This document shows positions 11,476 to 23,229 of a DNA stretch of 64,000 nucleotides, in pieces (the first letter of the stretch is position 1; every line of letters starts with the position of its first letter). The stretch spans positions 24,931,814 to 24,995,813 of the forward strand of contig OX243824.1 of NCBI GenBank assembly GCA_945859605.1, read 5' to 3'. Source of the DNA: Lumbricus rubellus. Its lineage: Eukaryota; Annelida; Clitellata; Crassiclitellata; Lumbricidae. The translations under genes were made by a program, and so were the position numbers. The notes below the pieces were generated by a model. The model worked only from the letters and a program-made list of their open reading frames with translations. It did not search any database and was not told where the DNA came from.

Positions 11476-12720
11476 ACATGAAAAGTTTATCAGAACCAGC
11501 ATTTCACAAAGGCAAACAGAAGTTCATGCCTTGGACATCAGTTAAAAGATCTTCGGAGACACAAAGTTTGTCTATGAATTTTTCACCACACCCGTCTATG
11601 CTGTAAGGTAGGCAAGAATGTGGGCAGATCAAATTATATATAGGTTTGTATAAAATTTCCAACACAGACAGAGAATTGCTTATTACTTCTTGTAGCCTAC
11701 CCTCTAATGATTATTGAATCTTTCAATTCATTGTACTTACACCGTCCATGATGGTTCTTAATAAATATGATGTATTTGGAGAGTAGCAGAGTATACAGAC
11801 CAGGTCTGGACTTGTATGCTGAAAGAAATTTATGTCGTAGGTGTAGTACACTGTAGATACATCGGCACCGTGAGGAGAAATTCGAAACGCAGTCAGCAGA
11901 GAAGCTAACAGACCCAGAATATTAACCATCTGCAGTGTTTAGCTGCCGTTTCTGTGGAAGGTATTTCCAGAGAAGCCAGGCAAACTGAAGAATGGGCAGC
12001 CATTGTTGTTGATAATCTCAGGGGTTACTCCTATCAAAAGCATAAATGAGAATATACAAGATTTGAATTCTGCATTTCCACCAATAATGCATGCAAAAAA
12101 ATAGAAAATATTCTTATAGGCCCCTGCAACTGTATTTGTGAATAACCTGGTGCCCTGGGCTTAGCTTTCAAGCTATACTTTAAAAAGTTTTGTGTTTACA
12201 ATCATGAGTAGAGTTTCAGAATACATTAATTTGCTAATCCAGTTTTCAGAAGGTGTGGCTCCTCTGAGTAGGTACCTGTAAGGTAGGCAAGATGTGACTC
12301 CTCTGAGTAGGTACCTTGAAGGGACGCAATACAAATTATGATTGATTGAAAGTGTGCTACTCTACATCTGTTGCAAATTGCAATACTAACGAACTTCGAA
12401 TTTATTCTATTCACCGTTTATAAACTACAGGCCTATACTATCTATAGGGCCTACACTACTGGATGTACATTATTCTAATTTTTTATTAGTACTCCATTTT
12501 TACATAAAGTACAGGTAATAAAATGAGTGTTTGGCTCATAGCCTAGGCCTAGTGAAAGAGATGACCCTGCTGCATTGGCATCATGCTCAAATACAATTTC
12601 AATAGAATGTCATCTAAATTAAATCGATTTTTACAGCATGCTTAACGATTCTACTTGTCTTACTCAATTGTTATAAGCACGATGATAAACGTGCATTTTA
12701 GCGTTAAAAATTAGTCGCTT
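11476..12720. other. No gene recognised; short tandem duplication
   Basis: Nothing coding is recognised. At about 12,254-12,322 a ~45-bp segment containing CTCCTCTGAGTAGGTACCT is present twice in tandem. Confidence 0.35.
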
Positions 12721-12724
12721 GTTG

Positions 12725-13010
12725 CATTATTTTTTTTATCAATCCAACTTCTAGTTTGAAAAGAATCTTCATCAATCCAGCTTCTTTTTCCAACGGCAAG
12801 AATTTGTTTCATCAATCCTGCTTCTCTTTCGGCAGGAATTATTTGTTATCAATATGACTGAACTGGTTAATTTAAAGTTAATGCTCATCAACCCACCTTC
12901 GATTTCAGCGAGCTTTTCATAAATCGTCCTTCTCTTCAGTAGAAAATTTCTTTCATCAACCCAACCTTTTGAACCTTTATTTAACGAGAATTCTTTCCGC
13001 CAATCCACTT
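12725..13010 (-). repeat. Degenerate ~43-bp minisatellite
   Basis: About six diverged units contain TTCATCAATCC(A/T)GCTTCT or CATCAACCCA(A/C)CTTC. The clearest are at about 12,769, 12,809, 12,886 and 12,955. In reverse complement the unit core is AGAAGC(A/T)GGATTGATGAA, the same core as the 35-bp minisatellite at 46,013-46,211 and 56,066-56,125. The 114-codon minus-strand frame over this block is a by-product of the repeat and not a supported gene. Confidence 0.6.
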
Positions 13011-14405
13011 GCATACGGTACGGCCAGCGCCGAAACCCATGTGATGGCGTATAATAATTCTGGACACTAAAATACACATTTACCAAGTTTTCAATCGATT
13101 TGCTTCTTTTTAACAAATTCTAAGCATAATAATACATCAATTAGGCAATAGCACGTTGGCATAAATATTTTAGGACCCTTTTTGATACACTATAAGCGTG
13201 AAAATAATTTACCATACTAAAATACTCGTTTACCCAATAATTGTAGGCCTAGGCCTATTAGTTGGGCACTTCATTAATTGACGATAGAATATAAAATTAA
13301 AACGTATATTATGATATCACACCCACCACAAATAATTATAACCGTTTTTAATGTGTCAATGACTGATTTTACACACTGCGTATTTTACAACCGAAAATAA
13401 TATGTTACAGAGCAAGCTTAACCGTGTTGCCACTGAGGCTTCAGAAATAAACCCAGATTTCCTTCTGAAAAACCTTCCAGAAAAACTCAGACTTTTCATA
13501 TAGGCGATTTTAGACCCTCTTTGTTCAAATTAAGTTGGTTTTACGATTGTTCGGATGAGGGTTAACAAAATGTTCGTTAAATTAGTCGAATAAAATGTAA
13601 TTACAACTTTAAAAATATAAATTGTCAATGTGGTCAAAGACATGACAATAAGCTGAGTCGATATATGCGGCTTAACAAGGAGAGGAGTGACCTGACCTAG
13701 CCTATATTGTGATGTCAAAATGGCTTATTTCTGCGCAGAGCTATTCTTCTGCGTCACCAGGTTATAAATTATTTGTGAATTGACGACGGGAAATGTTGAT
13801 TGCGGAGTTTTAAATTAAAATCAGTTAAACAAAAAATTATGTACCGTATCACAACCATTTTACATTGAATTTCACAGAATATTCATGTGTTTTAGTAAAA
13901 ATGGCCACCCAACCAAAATAAACCCAGATTTTGCACGAAAAAAACAGAAAGCCAGACGAAGGCCAAAAAACTCTTTTTAAAAAAAAAAACCAAGCTAGCT
14001 GTGTCATCACTGAAGCCTAATGCAATGCCTAAATGACGTGATTTCACATCTTCATGACGTCTCTGGTACTACAGTACAAACACAGTATGAATGTGGTATA
14101 ATAGGCCACAATAATAACAAAAATTATTTATACTCTGCTGGTACCGTAGAACACATTTCGAAGGCTAACTCCTCCATTCCATTGGGGGCATAGTAGTGCG
14201 GAGGATAAGGTCCAAAACTGCAGTGCATTGTGCATCTTGTGGATAAAAGCAAGAAATTTTTACAGCTTCGAGACAAACCTAAATTATTTTAAGGTTTTTC
14301 AGCGAGAGGCATGAAAAATTCAAATGGGAACATACTTAAACAGAAGGTTGAAAGTGTGCTAAAATGCACAAGTATGCTCCAGAGTTGATATGCAAACATT
14401 ACATA
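13011..14405. other. AT-rich non-genic stretch
   Basis: No coding region is recognised. AATAAACCCAGATTT appears at about 13,448 and 13,918, flanked by ACTGAGGCTTCAG on the left and the inverted CTGAAGCCT at about 14,010. This suggests an old TIR element, but its ends could not be fixed. Confidence 0.3.
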
Positions 14406-15935
14406 ATACACAGCAAAGCTCGAGGGTACGCGTACCCTAAAATAGAATACGTTAAAATACGTACGTACCTTTCAAAAAATAGAATACGCGTATAATACGT
14501 ACGTACCTTTCAAAAAATAGAATACGCGTATAATACGTACGGTACCATACACACAAATTTTATTCATGGTTTACTCGGCGACCCATAGCCTACGTATAAT
14601 CTGACGTCATCTGTAGGCCTATGCGTCAATGAAATCGGTACTTCCGGTGGCGTAGCAGTAAATTTAAATCGTTAAATTCTTCGGTTATAATTAATTTAAT
14701 GCAAATTGCACTGTCTTACTAATGATAGCTAAGTACACGTCACTGGTTTGCAAATTGCTGTAACTCGAAAGTTGCAGTACGTCTATATCTTATAATAGCC
14801 CACGCATCAGTCAGCGATTCAACGATGACCAGAGAACATGGGAAGGAATGGACGCACGTGAAAGTTTTGAAAAATGCGAAAAATAATTATTTAATTGAAT
14901 GCAATTTTTTGACAAACAGTTCTGGTTTGGATCAGGCAATCGCATAAGAACACACCTTTGAAGTGCTGCAGCAGAACTGAGCCGGCTGAGTGCATTCAGT
15001 GCAATGCATGCTGGATAAACATAGACCTACAATTTAGCATTGCAGCAATTTACTACGCCATATAGGCTACTGAGTTGTGATTGTTTGCTTAAATTAAATT
15101 GTAGCCTACATTCTTATAATGAGCAATGAAATGGTTAACGTATTTTATTTATTGTTACGTACCCTAAAATAAGGTACGTTAAAATACGTACGTACCTTTC
15201 AAAAAATAGAATACGTATGGTACGTACCCTCAAGCTTTGATACACAGTGTGGGACAATTGATACAGAACAAGTATGCACTATGAAAGTACATGTATGACA
15301 AAAAATCACATTTTCAGAGCCTGTATGCAACTCTCTATGCACATAGATGCAGAATACGTGGTCCTTTTGACAACATAAAACATCACTAACTTAATTAAAA
15401 CATTACACATATGCCTACATTACTAATGTGATTCAAACATTACACAGTGTGGGACAATTTATACACAACAACTATACTATGAAAGTATCTAAAAATTCAT
15501 ATTTTAAGAGCCGATATGTAACTCTTTATGCACTAAGAAGCAGAATATGTGATGTTTTCATAACATGAAACATTACTAACCTAATTAAAACATTGCACAT
15601 ATGCATACAATGCCATACATGTTGATACAATTGTTATAGCGTCAGCATGCTATGGAAGTATGCTAAATATTCAAAATTTCAGAGTTGATACACAACTATT
15701 TATGCGCTTATATGCAGAATATGTTGTCTTTTGACAGCGTGACACATTACTAATCTAATTCAAACATTGCAGATGTGCATACAAGTGTGGGAAAATTGGT
15801 ATGGCTCCAGTATACTAGGAAAGTATGCTAAAACTGCACATTTCCTGAGCCGATAAGCAACTCCATATTGCTCTTCGATGCAGAATATGTGGTCTTTTGA
15901 CAACACGAACATTACAATTTCTGGTTGCAATATGG
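14340..15935 (+). repeat. Degenerate ~155-200-bp tandem array
   Basis: Units start near AGTGTGGGACAATT (15,246 and 15,446), CATACATGTTGATACAATTG (15,613) and AGTGTGGGAAAATTGG (15,783). They share GCAGAATATGTG...TTTTGACA, AACATTAC and AGAGC(C/T)GATA. A fifth partial unit (AAAGTGTGCTAAAATGCACA) lies at 14,350-14,413, just left of the MITE that split the array. There is no coding potential. Confidence 0.6.
14414..15239. mobile_element. hAT-type MITE, 826 bp, 8-bp TSD
   Basis: An exact 8-bp direct duplication ATACACAG flanks the element (14,406-14,413 and 15,240-15,247). The ends are inverted repeats: CAAAGCTCGAGGGTACG on the left and the complement of CGTACCCTCAAGCTTTG on the right. Subterminal ACGTACGTACCTTTCAAAAA-type repeats occur twice in tandem at 14,455-14,530 and in similar form at 15,180-15,230. 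The 8-bp duplication is typical of hAT transposons. No transposase is encoded, so movement would depend on another element. Confidence 0.85.
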
Positions 15936-16914
15936 TCATGTGGCGTAGCACAATGTTTTGTACACCAATACAAAGGACTTCAAGAGTACTTTCAACAGAT
16001 ACTAAATACCAATATCAGTTTACTTCTGTCATGGAAGACATAACATCAAAATAATGTCACAAAAAGACACAATATCAATATTCCAGTTGTAAAACTTGTA
16101 AGTCTTTTACATTTTGGAATTTTCCTATAAAAATGCATGCTGGCACCACAACGTTTTAGACAGTATTTGATTCACATTTTTGTATCACGAGTAATTTATC
16201 ACGAGTAAAAGTTAGCTTAAATATCCTGTCATTTATTTCTATCACTATTTTTTAAGTGTTTTCTCTGCAAAACGTATCCACTTATTCATGAGCAGCCCGT
16301 CGGCTGTCTCAGTAAGATTACGCTGACAACCAGTACTATTGACAATAATTCCTGGTCTCTTGGTATGAAGAGCTGGAAAGTTTGAAGTGTCTATACATGT
16401 ACGTGAAAAACTGACGGCAGTGTGGGCCGCTGAAAATGATTGGGTATGTGAATTTGCGTCTGCATAATTTTATGACATTTTCAGACTTCTTCGATAACTT
16501 TTGTTCTACAGCAGCTAAACCCATTTGATGTTTTCAGTTTTGAGTTCATGGATTTATGTTCTGCTCAATTGCTCTTTTTATTGTTACTGTTTTGTTACTG
16601 TGGTAACGCTTGTCTAGTGACTCTAGTCTACACGATGGGCGTTAATTTTTAGGGGTGTTAACGGGGACGGTCAGGGGTTGAACCTCACCATCGCCGGCAT
16701 AGGCGCAACCACCCTATGAGACCAACCACGAGACACGTCCCCCAACTTCTGAGAGGCTTGGGACGGACCCCAGCTTCCGACAAGAGGCCTGGGATGGTCG
16801 TTCCCAACCTTTGCCACCGACTGCTACTTTGTTCTTTATTTGTATACTGAACATTTTGTTACTGTGGTAACGTGTGTCTATACCCTGGGCGCAGACTTAG
16901 GGATTAGGACAGCG
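15936..16914. other. No gene recognised; duplicated GTTACTGTGGTAACG
   Basis: TGTTACTGTGGTAACG occurs at about 16,595 and again at about 16,858, flanking a ~250-bp segment rich in GGGACGG/CCC blocks (16,660-16,820). This may be a short insertion flanked by duplicated sequence. Nothing coding is supported. Confidence 0.35.
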
Positions 16915-17571
16915 GGGAGTGTCCCCTCCAAAGTTTGTGGTGGGACGGAGGTGCTTCTATCCCTCTCCAATATTTCAGAAATATTTAATATCATACATTT
17001 GTTGCAGTTTAAGCCACTATTTATTCATAATATTGTTAAGATGACAGCTCAAAATGCTACTATAATCGTATGAAAATTTTAAAAATGACACAATGGGAGG
17101 GGGCATTTATTGAAGTCTTAAACCTTGTATTTGTCACTATAATTTGTGAGGAATTATTTTGAGCTGACGGCCTAAGAAATCTGAATACTTTTAAACACTC
17201 GAAGGGGACGCATTTTGAAGTCTTAAGCCACCACAATCAACACTGAAATGATGGAGCAATTTTATTCAGATAGACAGCCTGAAATGCTATAATTACAGTT
17301 TTTTAAGGTAAAACATGAAACAATGGGCAGAGGACATTTATTGAAGTCTTAAAGCATGTCTTTCAGCAATGAAAATGAGACATTTTTTGAGTTTCTGAAA
17401 GTGACCAAAATTAAAAAATAACATTTCGAGAAGACGCTAAATTGAAGTCTTAAACCAAGACTATCAACACTGAAATGACGAGCAATTTCACAAAAATGGC
17501 AGCCTAAAATGCTACCGTTGCAGAGAGGAAATTCAAAAAAATTCGACATTGGGAGGGGACACGTCCCCTCT
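16915..17571. repeat. Repeat element with internal ~120-200-bp degenerate tandem units
   Basis: The left end reads GGGGAGTGTCCCCTCC and the right end GGGAGGGGACACGTCCCC, imperfect inverted repeats. Between them TTGAAGTCTTAAA(C/G), ATCAACACTGAAATGA, GAGCAATTT and GGCAGCCTAAAATGCTA-type phrases recur three to four times. I found no target duplication. It is probably a non-autonomous DNA element. Confidence 0.45.
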
Positions 17572-18889
17572 CCACTCTACCCCTGCAAGACACCTCGTGC
17601 CTCGTCGTTCCTCCTTTGACCGTTCGTTGGTCCCCCAATGTCAGTACCAAGTCCTCACCTATGGTTTACACCGTCTGCAGGATATAGAAATGGGCACATG
17701 TTTCCCATTCCTTAGTTCCGCTGTGTGCTCATTAAATTTTATATGTGCAATTGAATCAATGGATAATTTAGATATTTGTTGCATGACTATAATTTTGGCA
17801 CCATTTTTGCGGTATCTAAGATACATAGGTTTCTGTAATAATAAGCGGGACTTCGATCTGTCCCTTTTCCCGGTTAGACGGAAATGAGCACTCATGATTA
17901 TCAATCTTTGGTTCCATGTCTTAGTTTATGTGTAGACCTATATTAAAATCAATGAATATTTATTGCATGGTTTCTGTCCCTTTAGGGTAGGCCTGAGCTT
18001 TGCATTCCCAGAAGTTACGCCAATTTTTAAAGCAATGTCAAATGTCAATTACTATGGCTCATTAAGTGTTAAGTGATTGATTGACTCATTTAGATTTAGA
18101 GTTTCACAGACCGAGGTGGTTTAGGTAGGTCTACTTTTGTTCCAACATCATCGCTGCAAAATTTCAGGTAAACTAGAACCCCAAATGCACTCGATTTGGC
18201 ATCAAAATTATGCTCAAAATTGCTTCGGTTTCTGTAGCTCCGCCCCAGATCCCGATGGGGGAGCGTCGTAAGCTACCCCCCCCCCCCCCCATACGGGCCA
18301 AACCCCCCAATCGTTAGGGGCTTCTTGCCTTCGACAATCGCAGTTTCGCGCGTTTCGCGCTCGCTAAATATCATTACTCCTACTAAGAATTTTCTTTTGG
18401 CCTCTGGTCCCCCCCACACTTTTAGGACGTGGTTGCGCCTATGGTTACAACGAAACAACAACTTATGTACGCCACTCGCAGCGTCCTATCTTACCGAAGA
18501 TAACCAATTCAACGAGAAACAACCACAACTTATTTTACGCACAACGTGGCGTCCGCCATTAAAGAAGTCCGCAACAAGAAACACAACGAACAAGCCAAAG
18601 ACAACTTATCTCTAGAGTCAACACTTATTTTTCTGGTCGCTAAAGACCATTTATTTGGGTCCGCTGAATGAATTGCAAATACCGCGGGAAGGCTGGTCCT
18701 TTACAATACAATAATATTTTCTTATAATGTATGATGCTTAGCAATTCAGTTCTGCTGTTGCTGGACTAAGATGTGCAAAGCTGCACGGGAAGGACTAAGT
18801 AACTACATGTAAGTAAGTAAGTTTCTGGACTAATATAATGAATAACTTTTAGGACGTGGTTGCGCCTATGGTTACAACGAAACAACAAC
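17572..18889. other. Non-genic; C-run and 40-bp direct repeat
   Basis: There is a run of 14 C at about 18,277-18,290 beside a G/C-rich repeat (CTCCGCCCC...GGGGGAGCGTCGTAAGCT) related to 28,540-28,580. The phrase TTTTAGGACGTGGTTGCGCC, plus the following ~25 bp, is present at about 18,419 and again at about 18,848. No gene is seen. Confidence 0.45.
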
Positions 18890-18984
18890 CTATGTTTCCA
18901 AGTTTCTATCTTTCCTCTCGTCATGGCATAGAAATCCACCTCTATGCTGATGATACGCAACTCTATGTACATTTGCGCTTAAAC

Positions 18985-20160
18985 CAGGCCCGGTTTAACC
19001 ACTAGGCGAACTAGACGGCCGCCTAGGGCGGCAAATTTCTGGGGCGGCACTAACATGAAATTTTTAGTTTTTAATTTATAGTTAATTTATATTAATATTT
19101 AAAGTTTTATTGCAATATAATTATTACATTTTATTTTCCCCGCTAGATGAAACGAATTGCATAGTATAAATTTGATCACTATAGTTTACTTACTTACGTT
19201 ATAGGAAACATGCTGAGAAACCCGACTTTGCACGGGAACTTTAGATTTTACAAACCCAGGGACACCCGTCCTCGTGGGGGCGGCTTCGCCGCCCAACGGC
19301 GCCAATTTTACAAACTCAGGTCCACCCACCCCTCTCCTCTTAGTTAGAATATAATTATACACCTTGTCCTACGTAATTTATCTTTCCCAGGCTTGTTGAA
19401 GAAAGATTCACTCTGATGCAAAAAATTAGTTCTGTGTTTGGTTTCCTCTGATGTTCACAGTTTGCAGAATAAAACTAGTCAGGAAGTTATGGCCATGGAA
19501 CATTGCTTGAATCTTGAAAAAGCTTTGCAACATGGAGACTCCAAAGATATTGATGCCGTTGATCTAAGCAGTGAACTGAAAGCCATTTCAAGACGAGTTG
19601 CAAGGTGTAAGCTGACATCGCCACATGATGTACTAAACCTTATATTGAAAAATAATCTAACAGATAGTGTCTCGATCCAACTCTGTTATAGCTCTGCTGC
19701 TCTGCGAATTCTCTTGACACTTCCAGTTTCTGTGGCTAGTGGTGAGCGAAGCTTCTCTAAGCTCAAACTGATAAAAACATATTTGCGAACGTCCATGCTA
19801 CAAGAAAGACTTGTTGGACTAGCTACTCTGTCAATTGAACATGACAGTGCCAAAGACATTGAACTGAGGGAACTCGTTTCTACATTATTTTGCTAAAGCA
19901 AAAGCGCGAAAAATGAAGTTTTTAAATTAGATCTACATTACCGGTATAAACGAATATACCATTATATAGATTACACAATGTTCTATTCTATTCAGACTAT
20001 TCTTCTTTCTATTGAATGCAAATACGAATTAAAACAAAAGGCACCATAGCATTCCCTTGTGAAAGTTAATATTAATTCAACCTTAGTTGCCGTGATCGCG
20101 GAGGGGGGGCGCAGTGCGACAGGTTCGCCTAGGGTGCCAAATACTCTGGCGCCGGCCCTG
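18985..20160 (+). mobile_element. hAT deletion derivative, 1,176 bp, 8-bp TSD
   Basis: An exact 8-bp duplication GCTTAAAC flanks the element (18,977-18,984 and 20,161-20,168). The ends are CAGGCCCGGTTTAACCACTA on the left and the complement of TGGCGCCGGCCCTG on the right, both starting CAGG(G/C)CCGG as in many hAT families. Subterminal GCCTAGG(G) blocks face each other. Inside, only the 3' part of a transposase gene remains (19,438-19,896). The element inserted immediately beside the ATAAC-rich tail of the antisense non-LTR fragment. Confidence 0.85.
19438..19896 (+). pseudogene. hAT transposase C-terminal (hATC) fragment
   Basis: This open frame of about 152 codons contains LRILLTLPVSVASGERSFSK followed by LKLIKTYLRTSMLQERLVGL and LATLSIEHD. 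This is the hAT C-terminal dimerisation region, and its ERSFS glutamate corresponds to the last catalytic acidic residue of the hAT transposase. The style resembles the zinc-finger MYM-type/TTF-type hAT group. The first two catalytic aspartates and any zinc finger are absent because the 5' part of the gene was deleted. It stops at 19,896 in front of the right end of the element. Confidence 0.75.
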
Positions 20161-20163
20161 GCT

Positions 20164-20935
20164 TAAACATAACATAACATAACATAACATAGGCTTTTAT
20201 TGCTCCCAAGAACAAAACAAACATAACATAATACAATTTCAGATCAGTTCTCAGTTGGGCTACAAACGGAGGACCTAAAGGGACCAAAGTCCCGCTAGCA
20301 GGGCCACCTATGCACCAGTATAGCGATAAATGGAAGTTGGTAACATAAGCAGCGGGAGCCATCTAAGTTTAAAATAAAATAATACTTATATTAGCATTGT
20401 CTAGTGTAAGGATATTTTAGATAAACAAACAGAAATAGCTATACATTTGAAGTTAGTAGGTGTGCACGCAAAAGTTTTTTAAAGAGGAGGAGATTAGACG
20501 CACCATGGATATCGGTAGGAAGATTGTTCCAAACAGTTGGACCAGCTATCTTAATTGAGAACTTACGAGTGTTGGTGTGAGCAAATGTCGGTCTATAGTT
20601 GGAGGCTGTCCTAGTACTGTAAGAGTGAAAGGTTGATCCGGTGTTAAAAAAGTTGGCAAAAGTTTGAGGTAATAGGCCATGCTTATAGCGAAACATAAAT
20701 TCACCAGTCTGATATATTCTTATTTGATCTAGTTTTAGAATGCCGTTGAAGGAAAAAAGTTGGGCGGTATGAGACTTGTAAGAAGATTTAGTAATTATTC
20801 TAATGGCCCTCTTTTGCAAAATAATCAAACGTGTAAGGCTCGAAGTATAATTCGAGGCCCAGACAAAATTGCAATATGCTAAATATGGGTAGACTAATGA
20901 GTAGTAAAGGTTGGTTAATATGTTAGTTGCATATG
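20164..20935 (-). mobile_element. 5'-truncated non-LTR retrotransposon, antisense
   Basis: The minus-strand frame contains ILTNLYYSLVYPYLAYCNFV, RAIRIITKSSYKSHT, QIRIYQTGEFMFRYKHGLLP and GPTVWNNLP. This is the C-terminal region after the RT of Jockey/RTE-type elements. Its 3' end lies at the left and finishes in a pentanucleotide tail (ATAAC)n at 20,164-20,191, read as (TTATG)n on the element's own strand. The 5' truncation point is at about 20,925-20,935, where CR1 sequence resumes. The longer 240-codon frame continues into the CR1 antisense strand and is a chimera. Confidence 0.7.
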
Positions 20936-21835
20936 CTACAAAGAGACTTCGAGCCTGCATTGATGACATCATAGGCCTACTTTGGAGTCTGTCCATGCAC
21001 CTTAAACTTAACCCTGGCAAATCTGAGCTAATTTGGTTTGATTGTTCTTCTAAGCTTCTACAGTGTGCTGAACTCTCACTATGCACTTCCTTTTCTCTAC
21101 TTTCTCCTTCGTCTACTGTGCTGGATCTTGGAGTCATCCTTGACTTGGCACTGTCCCTCAAACCTCAAATAGCAGCCATCTCTCGGGCATGTTTGTTTCA
21201 TCTAAGGAGAAACAGACAGCTCCGCTCTACTCTTGATTCAGAATCACTGAAAACACTGATTCACTGCCTTAATCTGACACGACTTGACTTCTGTAACTCG
21301 GTACTTTATGGTCTCCCTAAATGCACACTTCTTCCTCTAACTAGAATACTTCATCAAGCTGCAAGACTGTGTCTTGGACTCTCTTACCGAGACCACATCA
21401 CACCAGCTCTTCGCTCTTTACACTGGCTTCCTGTAGCCTATGTGAGCGCATTCGCTTCAAGCTGGCACTCCTCATGTACAAATCATGCACTGATCACCTG
21501 CCATGCGCTGATCATCTGCCATCCTACCTGACTTCTATGATCACATCTTGTAACTCTGTTAAAGGTCACTCTGCTCTTCGATCAGCATCTGCTGGATAGT
21601 ATGTAGTTCCTGGTACAAATCTTGTTTTTGGTCGGCGTTCTTTTACATTTGCTGGTCCCTACATCTGAAACTCTCTGCTCCCTTATGTTCGTAACTCCCC
21701 TAGCGAGACTGTCTTTCGCTCTAAACTGAAAACTTTCCTCTTTGAGTCTACCTATAGAGTATAAATAATTTTAATTACCACCGAACTTCAATGTGCACTT
21801 CTGAGCTTTGAAAAGAGGGCATTATCAAATTTCAG

Positions 21836-22290
21836 TTGTATTGTATTGTACATTGAGTCAAATCATCTACTTCCATCAACGCAATCTGGATTTCATCGCC
21901 ATCACTCTACCGAAACTGCAGTCACCAAAATCTACAACGACATTGTTCTGGCCCTTGACTCAGGACTCATTGCAGCCCTGCTACTTCTGGACTTCTCTGC
22001 GGCCTTCGACTGTGTGGATCACACCATTCTCCTTCAACTCCTACAAACTCAATTAATTTTGGCGTGACTGCTTCAGCTATTCAGTGGATCGCCTCCTTCC
22101 TTTCCTCAAGATCTTACAGCATCAAACTTGGTGGGTCCTCTTCTAGAATGTTTTTGTCCTTTTTGGCGTCCCCAAGGTTCTATTCTTGGCCCACTCCTCT
22201 TTATTCTATACACCTCAAACATTGTCAATATCGCCTTGCAACATGGTCTCATGATTCACTTGTATGCTGATTACACCCAATAGACGGTAG
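21836..22290 (+). mobile_element. CR1-like RT fragment (second copy)
   Basis: The frame around 21,846-22,067 reads NHLLPSTQSGFHRHHSTETA, LALDSGLIAALLLLDFSAAF and DCVDHTILLQLL, the fingers and palm of a CR1-type reverse transcriptase. After a frameshift near 22,062 it continues ASAIQWIASFLSSRSYSIKLG. The copy ends at LYADYTQ (about 22,258-22,282), where the second catalytic aspartate of the YADD motif is a tyrosine. It covers the half of RT that the upstream copy lacks, so two copies lie in tandem. Confidence 0.65.
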
Positions 22291-23027
22291 TCTGAACATC
22301 AAAAATGTGAATTTTCGTTCATACTTTCACGCGGCATCATGGAATTTTAAACACGTAGGCCTATTTGCTTATTATTGAAGAGCATTAAGTGTCATTTTCC
22401 ATCAAAGAAAAGTTGCACATTTACGAGAAATAAATTTTTAAAGTTTTATTGTTTAAGTGACCGCTTTACTTACTTGTTTCACTAAATTTCGATTATAAGT
22501 TTACTTTTAAACACATGCGCGATGTCCGACAGCAGCATTAAAATGCTCTTTATTAATTCTGAAAAATTCTAACAGTGTTATCATTCAGGCACATAGTTAG
22601 AATAAGTGTTTATTTTGCTTTAGTACAAATTTGCAATTGATTTGGATCATTCTGTGATGGTAGTTTTACTGGTGTTTGTATATGAGCGATATTGCAGGCA
22701 AGTTGTGCTAGTCAAGGATTGCTTATTGGCGACGTGTGTTGTCTCCGGTCTTAAAATATTTGTTTTTGGCCCATATTGTTTGTTTCCACGCTACCTTTAT
22801 GTTCTTATCAGGCGGCCTATCTAAGATACATCTGGTTGTTCGCTCCGCGCTATAATAGACGGTTACGACCCTCTAGTACCAGTCTCGGACTGTCAAAGTA
22901 TCGCCTCCGTATGCCTCTATTGACTCTTTGCTGTGAAATTACCTTCTACCACTATACAGGTCGTGCTGGCACTGCTGGGATCTTATCTGGGAGCATTACT
23001 GTTCATGACCGTTCTCTTTTAAAGATT
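22291..23027. other. No gene recognised
   Basis: This is AT-rich unique-looking sequence. Frames of 60-149 codons lack recognisable motifs, and the longest extends into the foldback repeat. Confidence 0.35.
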
Positions 23028-23229
23028 TGTTTTAAGGAAAATCATTCAACACATCAAAGGGTCCAAAGAAACTTAGGAACGATGTTCTGGCTGTTCGAGA
23101 CTCTGGTCTTTGAACGAGGTTCTGGCTGTTCGAGACTGTGGTCTTTAGTACCACAGTCTCGAACAGCCACAACCTCGTTCCTATGTTTCTCTGGACCCTT
23201 TGATGTGTTGAATGATTTTCCTTAAAACA
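23028..23229. mobile_element. 202-bp foldback (hairpin) element
   Basis: The two halves are inverted copies. The left half starts TGTTTTAAGGAAAATCATTC and the right half is its complement ending in CCTTAAAACA. The left half contains GGTTCTGGCTGTTCGAGACT twice and the right half once. The loop is only a few bases (near TTTAGTACC). Frames on both strands are mirror images of each other, which is a foldback effect. No clear target duplication was found. Confidence 0.75.

Larger units (their letters stand above)
18890..21835 (+). mobile_element. CR1-like non-LTR element, interrupted twice
   Basis: At 18,890-18,984 the frame reads to the reverse transcriptase catalytic motif HLYADDTQLYVHL. The element resumes at about 20,935 with ATKRLRACIDDI, then LKLNPGKSELIWF, GVILD, LDFCNSVLYGLP and LHWLPV, i.e. 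the rest of the RT and its C-terminal tail. It ends near 21,835 at a short (TTGTA)n-like tail. The gap (18,985-20,934) holds a hAT derivative and an antisense non-LTR fragment, both inserted later. Frameshifts after 21,440 show the copy is dead. The endonuclease and N-terminal RT are missing. Confidence 0.7.

Noticed and set aside
13423..14030. TIR element bounded by ACTGAGGCTTCAG and CTGAAGCCT
   Set aside because: The inverted match is too short and no target duplication could be seen.
20439..21161. 240-codon minus-strand ORF as one gene
   Set aside because: The C-terminal part is a non-LTR retroelement tail. The N-terminal part is the antisense of a CR1-like element, so it is a chimera across an insertion junction.
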